A stretch of DNA of 64,000 nucleotides from Chitinophaga sp. HK235 (GTDB taxonomy: Bacteria; Bacteroidota; Bacteroidia; Chitinophagales; Chitinophagaceae). The stretch spans positions 6,880,501 to 6,944,500 of the forward strand of contig NZ_CP073766.1 in the NCBI RefSeq assembly GCF_018255755.1. The letters run 5' to 3'. Below are positions 52,548-63,100 of this stretch, piece after piece; the stretch's first letter is position 1, and each line of letters starts with the position of its first letter. The notes below the pieces were generated by a model. That model searched no databases. It was not told where the DNA came from and saw only the letters and a list, made by a program, of their open reading frames with translations. The translations under genes and the position numbers were made by a program.

Positions 52548-52745
52548 TTAAAATCCTTCCTGATAATCTCTCCTTTCATTGTTTCTCCCGTTTGAATAAC
52601 TAAGGCTTCCAGACATCAATTGGTCAATTTCCGGAAGGTTTTCACTTGATTCAAAAAACATTGTCACAACTGTTTGTGTGATTTTATAATCCGCCTGGCA
52701 GTACGCAAATACAATACGTTCACTCGTTCTATATTTACAATGGTT
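52548..52745 (-). pseudogene. Possible gene remnant next to ssrA
   Basis: On the minus strand a protein-like frame without stops runs from 52745 to the stop at 52548 (about 65 codons). It has an ATG only at 52661, giving a 37-residue product beginning MFFESSENLPEID. The part before the ATG (KYRTSERIVFAYCQADYK) also reads like protein. No match to a known family is recognised. It may be the end of a decayed gene, or a small gene. Confidence 0.25.
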
Positions 52746-53064
52746 CTATAGCAAATTTGTAATCATGATCATTGTTAAAGCTTAACTTATACAACAGTTT
52801 CTATTTCTCCGGTGGGTCATGAATACTTTCCCGGTGGAATCTGATTTGTTACCTGAAGAAAAAATATTTGTAATTACATTAAGGTGTGAGTGAAATAAGA
52901 GTTGCTTCAGCTATTTTCGCGAAGTGAAGATTGTCACTTAAGCCGAGAGACGCTTTTAAAAGTAGAAAAAAATCCTGTACCTGTGAATGCATTGATAACC
53001 TATTAATGTTGGCCTGGTAAGATCCACCCGAATAGTTTATTCATGTATACCCTATTATCCCTTT
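52746..53064. other. Intergenic region upstream of the Rhs-like operon
   Basis: AT-rich, with no gene and no exact TAnnTTTG promoter box on the plus strand. It must hold the operon promoter unless transcription comes from elsewhere. No copy of the ssrA 3' end is seen. Confidence 0.4.
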
Positions 53065-55485
53065 ATGGTTAAAGAATTTTGTATTGTAACCTGTAGCGCT
53101 ATAATACTGTCCTGTACTGTATTTAGTCAGACGGCGCCACCTTTCAAAAAAAGAGCTGATGCTGAACCTGAATCCGGTTTGGTGAATGTTGCTATTCAGC
53201 AGTCATTGATAGACTCTGTATATGCAAGGAATTCGTTAAACGCGTTAAAGCAGCCAACTGTAACAAACCCTCATCAACAGGTATTGCAGCAGTATCAGCA
53301 GTATATCCGTCAGAATTATGGTAATAAAGAATTTGAACGCGTCAAATCAGGGTATGCGCTCATGAACGATACCACCAGTGTACGGAAATATCTGGATAGT
53401 AAGTTCAGGGGCTTTTATGCGCACAAAAATGATTTTAATCTTCCTAACCTCATGAACAGAGGTGCTTTTGATAACTCTTTTAAAGGTGCCTCCCTGATTG
53501 TTACTTCCAATAATGCTGCCGGAGCATTGAATCCTGTACAAGTGGTAGCCGGACTAGAGGATAAACTGGTGATAGGAAATATTCCATTCAATTTTGAGTT
53601 TACGGATATCGCGGGGCAGTATCAACAGGGAACAGATGTTTTTAATAAAGGGTTAAAGAAATTTTCTTTTGATAAGGAAGCTTACATCGAAAGAATGAAC
53701 AAATACGTAAATCAGTCTTTTGATGTTAACAAGTATTTGTTAAAAGATATTAATGTTAGTACTGCGCTTAAGTCTTATATCGGTAAGCAGATTGATGAGG
53801 CGCAACATGAACTAAGCAGTCTGTCTGCCGGCAAAAATCTTTCGAAAATTATCAATCCGGAAGAACTTATTTATCTGGACAGCGCACAGATAAGACACCT
53901 GCTAAGTGACCATAAGGTATTACAACAGGATCCTGTGAAACTGGCTACCATGGGGAAAGACAGCGCTGCACAGGAAGCCGTAGCCATACAGCGTTACATA
54001 GACAGGATCTATGCCCTGAAATCTACCCTTGATACCGATTTACTGGCTAAAAAAACACTTACCTCTCAACAGAAGATCAATGAACTGGTGACGGATAATA
54101 TCAATTCGCCCGTTGCTCAGAGAAAAAATATACAGTCTTTATTACCATTAAACTTTATACAGCGTTTATTCTTACAGGCGAGAAATTTCCAGATAGGTAA
54201 TATCGGAAGTGATGGCAGCAGTTTGACCAGAGACTTATTCATGGCTGGTTTTCAAGGGTCATTTCTTTCAAATAATAAATTCCTTTCATTGGGAGCTGGT
54301 GTGAGGAATGATGCTGCAGATATAAAGAATATTGGTCTGAACTCCAGTATTGATCCCGGTAATTTTGCCACACAGTTTATCCAGCTGGGCACCGGAGATC
54401 CTGGTGCGGCACATACGCATGTTGGCATATTGAATGCGAACTCCAAACAAAGCCGTAATGGCTTTGATATGCCGCGGCTTCCACAAAACACATTTGTAGG
54501 AGCAGTTTCGGAACAGATTAGTTTGGGTAAATACGGAACCATTGCTGCAGAGGTAGGAAAATCCAATACTACCTATAAGAATAGCGCTACCGGCAACGAA
54601 AATATGCTGGCTTCAAAGGCGGCAGCCATGTCAATGTTTAATGATTTCTGGGAAACTGTTTCTGTAGGGCTGGATTATAGCGGTAGCATAAAGGAATTGG
54701 ATATGAGTCAACGGGCTTATATCAGTTATGCAGGGTTGGGATACAATAATCCCGGTTCTCCCGGAGCAACGAGAGGGTCTGTTAAATATGGCTTAAATGT
54801 AGTACGGAAGTTCAATAAAAGAAAAGTATCATTAGGTTTTCGGGCAGATGTTCAGGACACCAAAACTTCTGCCATTGGAAAATCCAAATGGAATAATACA
54901 CAGCTTGCTGTTGACTTCAGGATACGTTTAAAGAAGAACCTGTCCTTTTCTTCCCGGATTGCGCAGGCTATGATGAAAGGTGTTACCGATAGCAGCAGTA
55001 TCACCGGATTTGTGAATCGTAATATTAATATTGGTACGCAGTGGAGCGGACGACTTTTTTCCATACCTAACAGCACAAACGCGAATTTTAGCCTTCAGCA
55101 GATAAACGTATTCCCTATCCACAGTCTATTACTGAACATGAATATTAATCACAGTGTGGTTATTAATACCCATGTTTTATCGGTTAATGTGATGTATAAC
55201 AAGGACGTGAAAGATCAGGCGATCTATGGAGATTTGTTCAATGCGGAAACCGGCTGGTCCTATGTTCTGATGAAAAAGATCAATTGCTCCTCCGGTTTGA
55301 CATATATGAAGAATAAAGGGGTGGTGGAGCAGGCAGGTATTAAACAAAGTATTGGAACAATGGTTTCCTCAAGACTTAATGTAAATCTGTATCTGGACTG
55401 CAGAAAATCAATTATGGATTCTCCCCAGAATTATTTGTTTGGGAATTTTAACACGCAGCTGGCTGTACAATATCAATTGAATTAA
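53065..55485 (+). CDS. Large exported protein, probable outer membrane barrel
   Basis: Not recognised as a named family. An 806-aa protein with a signal peptide (CIVTCSAIILSCTVFSQ). Residues ~30-390 are largely helical and Gln/Asn/Lys-rich (HQQVLQQYQQYIRQNYG, IGKQIDEAQHELSSLSAGKNL). From ~400 on, the sequence alternates in strands with glycine turns (FQGSFLSNNKFLSLGAGV, SVGLDYSGSIKELDM, NTQLAVDFRIRLKKNLSF) and ends FNTQLAVQYQLN, like a large outer membrane barrel with a helical periplasmic N-domain. It is the first gene of an operon, and the next start is only five bases after its stop. Confidence 0.7.
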   Translation: MVKEFCIVTCSAIILSCTVFSQTAPPFKKRADAEPESGLVNVAIQQSLIDSVYARNSLNALKQPTVTNPHQQVLQQYQQYIRQNYGNKEFERVKSGYALMNDTTSVRKYLDSKFRGFYAHKNDFNLPNLMNRGAFDNSFKGASLIVTSNNAAGALNPVQVVAGLEDKLVIGNIPFNFEFTDIAGQYQQGTDVFNKGLKKFSFDKEAYIERMNKYVNQSFDVNKYLLKDINVSTALKSYIGKQIDEAQHELSSLSAGKNLSKIINPEELIYLDSAQIRHLLSDHKVLQQDPVKLATMGKDSAAQEAVAIQRYIDRIYALKSTLDTDLLAKKTLTSQQKINELVTDNINSPVAQRKNIQSLLPLNFIQRLFLQARNFQIGNIGSDGSSLTRDLFMAGFQGSFLSNNKFLSLGAGVRNDAADIKNIGLNSSIDPGNFATQFIQLGTGDPGAAHTHVGILNANSKQSRNGFDMPRLPQNTFVGAVSEQISLGKYGTIAAEVGKSNTTYKNSATGNENMLASKAAAMSMFNDFWETVSVGLDYSGSIKELDMSQRAYISYAGLGYNNPGSPGATRGSVKYGLNVVRKFNKRKVSLGFRADVQDTKTSAIGKSKWNNTQLAVDFRIRLKKNLSFSSRIAQAMMKGVTDSSSITGFVNRNINIGTQWSGRLFSIPNSTNANFSLQQINVFPIHSLLLNMNINHSVVINTHVLSVNVMYNKDVKDQAIYGDLFNAETGWSYVLMKKINCSSGLTYMKNKGVVEQAGIKQSIGTMVSSRLNVNLYLDCRKSIMDSPQNYLFGNFNTQLAVQYQLN

Positions 55486-55489
55486 ATTT

Positions 55490-56581
55490 ATGCGTCAACT
55501 TTGTCTTTTTTTGCTATTACTACCAGCATTTGCCTATGCTCAGGTGACAGTAGTGTTTGTGCCTGAAATTCAGGGTCGGTCATTGGATGGATTATTACAG
55601 GTAAAATTGAATAATGCTGCTACAACAAGGCAAAGAGCGGTACTTACGATTACCGTTGCAGCCCAGTCTGTAGGGAAGGTGGTATCAATCAAAACACCTG
55701 CATTTGACCTTATGCCCGGACTGAATCCCTTACCTGCAGGTTTAATGGCAGGTGTCAGCATTCAGTTTGCTGAAAATAAAATTGCTGCTATCCTTCGGCA
55801 GTCGCATTTGTTTACTGCTGCTGACTATGAATATTGTTTTGAAGTGAGCCCAGGAGATGTTCATGGTGGAATTTCTCTGGGTCAGCAATGTTTCAATTAT
55901 TCCTTACAGCCTTTCTCCCCGCTTATATTGACATCACCGTATGATGGTGACCAGATTTGTGATAAAAGACCTAATCTTTTCTGGCAGCCTTTGTTGCCGG
56001 CAATTCCGGGTATGCAATACCGTTTAATACTGACTACGCTGAATCCGGGGCAGAACAAGGCTGAGGCTCTGCGCTATAATTTACCCTTAATCAACCAGTC
56101 TTTTATTAATACACCGATGTTGTTTTTCCCACCTTCTGCACAGGAATTGAAGGAAGGAAAAGAATACATCTGGCAGGTGACAGCTTATAAAGGAGACGTG
56201 CTGCTGTCTACCTCTGAGATGTGGACATTTAAGCTGCAATGCAAAGACAGTTCAGCACCCTTGACACCGGAGAGTTTCCGCGATATAGAGGATTTAACAA
56301 AGGGGAACTTCTATCTGGCCAACGGATATATAAGATTTGCCACGCATAATACCTATGCCGCTACAAATCTTAACTATGAAATTGTGTGTCTGACAGATCC
56401 AGGTAGTAAAGTCAAACATCTGCCTAAAGTTAAGCTGGTGCATGGAGGTAATCATGTGGTGATAGATCTTTCGGAGAATAGGTCATTTAAAGATGGTTAC
56501 TATTATCGCCTGACGATTACGTTACCTGATGGACTTAAAAGCGAACTTCGATTCCTGTATGCTAAACCAATTGATGAATGA
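55490..56581 (+). CDS. Exported FN3-like protein
   Basis: Not recognised as a named family. A 363-aa protein with a signal peptide (LCLFLLLLPAFAYAQ). The first ~130 residues are beta-rich, followed by a fibronectin type III-like module (LTSPYDGDQICDKRPNLFWQP ... GKEYIWQVTAYKGD ... SEMWTFKL, ~145-250) and a C-terminal beta domain ending in LPDGLKSELRFLYAK. There are a few Cys but no lipobox. Its stop overlaps the next start (ATGA), so expression is coupled with both neighbours. Confidence 0.7.
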   Translation: MRQLCLFLLLLPAFAYAQVTVVFVPEIQGRSLDGLLQVKLNNAATTRQRAVLTITVAAQSVGKVVSIKTPAFDLMPGLNPLPAGLMAGVSIQFAENKIAAILRQSHLFTAADYEYCFEVSPGDVHGGISLGQQCFNYSLQPFSPLILTSPYDGDQICDKRPNLFWQPLLPAIPGMQYRLILTTLNPGQNKAEALRYNLPLINQSFINTPMLFFPPSAQELKEGKEYIWQVTAYKGDVLLSTSEMWTFKLQCKDSSAPLTPESFRDIEDLTKGNFYLANGYIRFATHNTYAATNLNYEIVCLTDPGSKVKHLPKVKLVHGGNHVVIDLSENRSFKDGYYYRLTITLPDGLKSELRFLYAKPIDE

Positions 56582-57105
56582 GATATTGGAAATTCGGGTG
56601 GGTGCTGGCGCTATGGCTCATGGCGTGTGAAAGTCCGGCCGGTAAACAATTTAAAGCATTGCATCAGCAGCCGGATAACGGGCTGGTGCAGCACAAGAAC
56701 ATTGGTAATATTGCCATCTCCTGTACCTACCTGCCCATTGGATGGCAACGATCTGTGAATGATGGAAAGGATGAAAATGATAACCTGCTGACATTCAGAA
56801 TCAATGTCAGTTCTGCGGATGCCTCTGCCATACAAAAAATGAGTGCGCAGCAGGTGGCCAGCTTTGGGTTGGATACTTTATTTCAATTGATTGCGGATAA
56901 TGATACCCTGATACCAGTATATGCAGAACGGGTAGCTAATGGAAATATTGGCGGTCCGGAATACCTGGTGGCTTTTCATCGTTCTGAAAAAGTATCGAAG
57001 CTTCAGCTGGTATATAAAGATTGGATTTATTCCGGTTCCCGATTATTTTTTCCATTGCAGCAAACCTTATTACAACAATCAGATTCCCTTAGCCTAGCAC
57101 TATGA
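56578..57105 (+). CDS. Small putative lipoprotein of unknown function
   Basis: Not recognised. A 175-aa protein starting MRYWKFGWVLALWLMACESP, with a lipobox-like LMAC that puts the lipidated Cys at residue 17. The rest is a compact alpha/beta domain without membrane segments. ATGA overlaps at both its start (56578) and its end (57102) tie it to the FN3-like gene and the giant. It may be a periplasmic or outer membrane partner of the giant (inference). Confidence 0.7.
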   Translation: MRYWKFGWVLALWLMACESPAGKQFKALHQQPDNGLVQHKNIGNIAISCTYLPIGWQRSVNDGKDENDNLLTFRINVSSADASAIQKMSAQQVASFGLDTLFQLIADNDTLIPVYAERVANGNIGGPEYLVAFHRSEKVSKLQLVYKDWIYSGSRLFFPLQQTLLQQSDSLSLAL

Positions 57106-60100
57106 TATTACAGCGAGTAAGTACAAAGAAGCGTGTAGCAGCGTTTTTTCTCTTGTTATGGTCTGTTGAAACCTTCGCCCCGCTAAAAAGCCTGGCATTG
57201 AGCTCCGGTCCAACCCAACCGGAACAGAAACAGTTTCAGCCCGCATCTGTCAATGAGATGGTAGATCATTTTACAGGTAGTTTTAAATATAATATTCCAT
57301 TGCTGGATATTGACGGATACCCTGTGAATCTGAACTACGCATCTGGTGCTGGTATCGACGATGAAGCGAGTTGGGTAGGCCTGGGATGGAATTTGAACGT
57401 AGGCGCTATTAACCGTCAGCTGCGCGGTTTACCCGATGACTTCAACGGAGATGCTGTAGAAACGGAGCATAGTACCAAACCAAAGGTTACTTATGGAGGA
57501 AGGGGGACTGTGAGAGGAGAGCTCCTGGGTATGAATATAGGAAAGCTAAGCGGGTCCCTGAGCGTTGGTATCTTCAGTGATAACTATAATGGTATTGGAG
57601 CAGAGTTCGGTGCGAATGCAGGGCTAAGCATCAGTCCCGGAAATGCAAGGGCACTTACCGGAAATGTAAACATCGGATTTAATTCCAATACTTCCAGTGG
57701 TGTCAGTACTACGATAGGTGCAAGCCTGGATTATAATTATTTTAAGCAATATAACGGTACGATATCAGCCGGTGTATCAGCGAGTTTGGGTTATAACAGC
57801 CGGCAAGGGTTTAAGGAGCTGACATTGGGACATACTTATTCTCAGGGAGGTGATCCTTTGATGTTGGGTTATTCATTTGCATTCAATACACCGTCTGTAA
57901 GCCCTAAGATTAACTTTGGATATAAAAATACCAGTGCATCCTTTTCCGCGGAATTCGGAGGTACTGGTTGGGCTTTATTTGGCGGAGGTGGTTTTACCGG
58001 ATATTACAGTAAACAGGAAATCATTTCCAGATCTCATATTGCTTTTGGCTATGGTGCCCTGTACGCGCATAATGGAACGAGTAAAAAGGATGCCCTGATG
58101 GATTTTATGCGGGAAAAGGAAAACCCTGTCATTCCCACTATTCCCAATCTTGCAGTGCCTATTCTGACCCCTGATCTTTTTTCCTATACCAGCCAGGCTT
58201 CCAGCGGACAGTTTAAATTAAACCGGGGAAATGCTGCGGTTATCTTTGATAACTACGCCAAAGATGCAACCAGCAATACTTCTATCGGATCAGATTATGG
58301 TATCGGTGCTTATTTTCATGGTGGTGTAACCCTTTATAAGCAGGATGCTTCCAATATTTCCGGTAAATGGACTACAGATAATAATTATCTCAGCATCGGG
58401 GATTATCAGCTGGACGCTTCCAAGTTGGATGAGCAACAGGCATATTTCAAAATGACGGGTGAACAGCAGGCGGAATCCAGTGAGTTTGTAAACCTGGTTG
58501 GAGGTGACAAACTGGTTAATGTTCCGTTGAATGGTAAAGGGACATCTAACAGGTTAAAAGATAAAAACAACAATACTGTTTCTACTGGTACGCCGTTAAA
58601 AAAGAACGGTCGGCAATTGGGCAATAGTGTGATCAGCTATCAGACTGCAAAAGAAGCCAATACCGATGGTGCTGCCAATGCAATAAAAAATTACCCATTG
58701 CTGAATGCGTCCTATGTTGCGCAGTCCTGTCCTTCAGGAACGGATTTTCCCCGTTTGAGTAGTATGAGAAAGGAACATCATATTTCTTCCATGACAGTAA
58801 CGGAGACTGATGGGAAACGGATCGTTTATGGTTTGCCTGTTTATAGTGTTAAACAGGATGAATACAGTTTTGCATTGAAAAGTGGAACAGTACCGGATGA
58901 TGATAATCTGGTTGACTTTCCCATATCCAATGATAAGCCTGTGGAATCAAATGACGGGGATGCGTTTTTCCATCATGAAGCGCAGTCGCCTTATGCTTCT
59001 TCCTATTTGTTAACGGCCATATTAAGTCCGGATTATGTTGATGTTACAAACAATGGGATCACACCGGATGATATCGGTACTGCTGTAAAGTTTAATTACT
59101 CCAAACTTGCTTCTACTTACAAGTGGAGAACTCCTATGAAGGAAGGAAAAGCACAGTTTAACCGCGGATTACAGGCCGATCCACTGGATGATAAAGGAAG
59201 TATTATGATGGGAGAGAAGGAAATATGGTATCTCCAGTCTATAGAAACTAAAACCAAGGTGGTGTATTTTATTACTGAAGACCGGTTGGATGGTTTAGGA
59301 GTGATGAATCTAAACGGGAAACCGGACCCTGGTGTAAAGTTGCGCAGACTGAAGGAGATCCGGATGTATTCCAGGGCGGATATGCAAACTCCTATCAAAA
59401 CGGTTGTTTTGGATTATGGTTATGATTTGTGTAACGGATTACCCAATGTTGATGTACAGAATACATCAAAAGGAAAGCTGACTTTAACAGGTATTTATTT
59501 TAAATATGCATCATCAGAGAAGGGTAAGTTTCATAAGTATAAGTTCGAGTATGGTGCAAATGCCAATTATGCTTATATGTCTTCTGATCGCTGGGGAAAT
59601 TATAAATCCAAAAATGCCAATAGGAATGCGGGCTGGGGAGATTTGAAAAATGATGAATTTCCCTATGTGATACAGGATCCTGTTACAGCGAATGCCAATG
59701 CGGCTCTTTGGAATCTGTCAAAGATCACCTTGCCCAGCGGAGGTATTATTGATGTTAACTATGAAGCAGGTGATTATGCCTATGTACAGGATAGGAAGGC
59801 TATGCAAATGGTTGTTATCCGGAAGATGATTGATATAGATGGCAAGGAAACCCTCAGTCTGGCTCAGGCTAAAGGATTTAGGATTAATACTCCCGGTCCT
59901 TTGAGAGGCTCAGGAAATGCAGAACTGCTTCGGAATTTTATCATTGATTATTTGAATGGACGGAATGATTTTTATGCGAGATTAAAGGTTAATGTATCCG
60001 ATTCCCCTGATTCAGAAGCCGCTGCTTTGTATGAGATCATACCGGCATATGGGGAGTTATCATCTGTTAAAGATAATAAGGACGGGACATGTGATATCTA

Positions 60101-63100
60101 TTTTAAAGATGTGAATGACGGTGGTACCAATGTTAATCCGTTCCTATCTGCTGCCTGGCAGCGTATGCGATTGGATTATCCTATGTATGCCTATCCGGGT
60201 TATAAAAACCGGTTAACAGGCGAGCCTCCTTTAGCCCAGGCACTGGTTGCTTTGGTGAATTCTATCAGAAATATTGCGGAATTAAGAGTTACGTTCAATG
60301 AGCGTGCTTTAAAGAAAGGTTTTGCCGGAAAGGTAGACCTGACCAAGAGTTTTGCCAGGCTGGTAAAAGCAGATGGACATAAAATCGGGGGTGCATCCCG
60401 GGTGCGCAGTATTAAATTGTCTGATAACTGGAATCAGATAGCTGGAGGTGTAAATACCGCTGCCAGTTATGGTCAGCAATATGAATATACCATAGAGGAG
60501 AATGGAAAGCAGATCAGTAGTGGTGTTGCTTCATACGAACCTTATGTGGGTGGTGATGAAAATCCTATGCGGATGCCCATTCCATATAGTCAGATCAGTA
60601 AAGGATCATTGACTAATTTCTTTTACCTGGAGGAGCCATTTGGAGAGTCTTTGTTTCCTGCACCACAGGTTGGTTACAGGAAAGTGGTAGTACGTGCATT
60701 GGATGAAGAAGGGAAGGCTGATCCTGATAATGCAACTGGCTGGCAACAGTCTGAGTTTTATACCGCTAAGGATTACCCGGTTCTGGTAGAGACACAGGCC
60801 AAACCTGATGTTTGGCAAAATGGACCTTATTCCTGGGCCAACTTCGTAGGGGGAACAGAGATATATGAATTAATTATGTCACAAGGATATGTCGTTTCTT
60901 TAAACGATATGCATGGTAAGCCAAAGTCAGAGAAGGTATTTAATCAAACAGGAGCGGAAATATCATCAGTCTCCTATTTTTATAAATCGGATCCGATCGA
61001 TGGTGGGAGAATGAAGCTGAATAATGAAGTGAGCACCATCGATGAGAGGGGTGTTGTGCGGCAGTCAGAGGTATTGGGTAGGGAAATAGAACTGGTGACG
61101 GATATGCGTGAGCAGGAGTATAAAGACATGGGTACTTCTGTGCAGATAGGGGCGGATGTTTTCCCGATAGGCCCCTGGGTTATGGGAATCGGACATACCC
61201 CCAGGAAGGAGAATGATAGCTACCGGCTTTTCCGCTCTGCAGTGACGTTGAAGACAATCATGCAGACAGGTATACTGGACCATGTGACCAAAATGATAAA
61301 TGGATCTTCTGCCACCAGCACAAATCTGGTTTTTGACAGAAATACCGGTAACCCTGTGGTGACGAGCAATACCAATGCATTTAATGACCCGGTTTACACG
61401 GTAAGCTTGCCTGCATACTGGAAGTACACAGGTATGTCCGGTGCCTATAAAAATATCAATACCAATTTCACCGGTTTTACTACTGATATAAAAGGAGTAA
61501 TTAACACCAAATTCTGGCCCTATCTGGCTTCGGGAGATGAATTGGAAGATGGAGCCGGTGTGCGTTACTGGGTGATTTCGACTCCTACGGATACAGATAA
61601 TACAAAGAAGATGCGTCTGGTTAATGATGCCGGTAATACCGTCATTAGTTATACAGGAGCCGTTAAAGTTATTCGCTCAGGCTATCGTAATCAGTTAGGT
61701 GACGTGACTGCTTCTATCATGTGCCTGGCCAATCCTGTTAGCAACGGATCTTTAAATGTATTCAGTAATGGAGATGCAGCTGCTTACAAAGTGTTGAATG
61801 CCGGGGTTAAACTTTATGAAGAAGCCTGGAACGGCACCCCCTGTGTGAACTGTCCTTCAGGGACCTTATCATCGGATGGACTGTTTTGTGTTACTTCCCC
61901 AACCTCGGTTGCTAATGACAATCTCACACTAACAACAGGGAGCACGTCAGTCAACAATTATGGATTGCAGGGTGCAAAATTTTATAGCACAGAGCAGGCC
62001 ACTAATCATGATTGGGCAGTGGCAAACAGCACTATCTGGGGAACAAACGATCCCAACGGGGGAACTATCGGGCGTCTGAATAATGTTGGCGTGTGGGTAG
62101 GAAATACTGCGCTGAGAACATGGTTCGGTATAGAAACCTGTATTAATATCCCTCATGATGGAACCTATTCAATTGGGTATGCCTGTGATAATTTCATGAG
62201 AGTTTCTGTTGATGGCAGCCCCTTCACCAGTCTACTGGCAAACGATCAGACTACTTTCCGGTATTGGTATGTTCGTCCTAAGTATCTGACAGCGGGTAAA
62301 CATACACTGTTGATCCAGATGAACAATGACACGGAGCTAGCCACTGTGGGACTTGAAATTTATGATGCTACTCCACAGGAGCTTTCCGGGGCTGATGGCC
62401 TTGCTATTAGCAGAAAAGTGTTTAGTACACGCGACTTTATAGATCAGAGTATCAGGAAGTCTTATAATTCCTACCTGTACGGCAATGGTGAAAATAATCC
62501 ACCTACCAGAAGATTGTTCAATTGCTCTTCAGGTACATTGGATTTATGTTCTGATCCGATTGTTTGCAAGACACCCAGTCCGCAGGCGTTTAACCCATAT
62601 TTAATGGGAATGTTAGGCAATTGGCGGGTTTCTGAAGAAAAAGCGTTCTTAACCACCCGCACAGACCAGCAACTGGCCACAGACAAACCTGGCGTAAATG
62701 TGAGGAATAGTGGATATCTCAAGAGTTATATGCCATACTGGTATTTTAATAATACCAGCAATGCCTGGGAGGCCAGTCAGGCCAGCACACAATGGGTGAC
62801 CAGCAGATACGTGACGGCTTATGATAAATATGGTCAGGAAGAAGAAAACAGGGATGCGTTGAATAATTACTCCAGTGTTTTGTTTGGATATAATAATACG
62901 GTATCCAGCGCGGTCGCCAAAAACGCCATGAAACGGGAGATTTATTATGAAGGGTTTGAAGACTATAAGTTTAATACCGGCTGTAATTATATGGCTGGTT
63001 GCGTTACCGCTCAGTTTTCAATGAATGCAGCGCTAGGTTCTGTAAACCCCAACCCTGAAGAATCACATTCCGGAAACTACTCCCTGAAACTTACCAGAGC

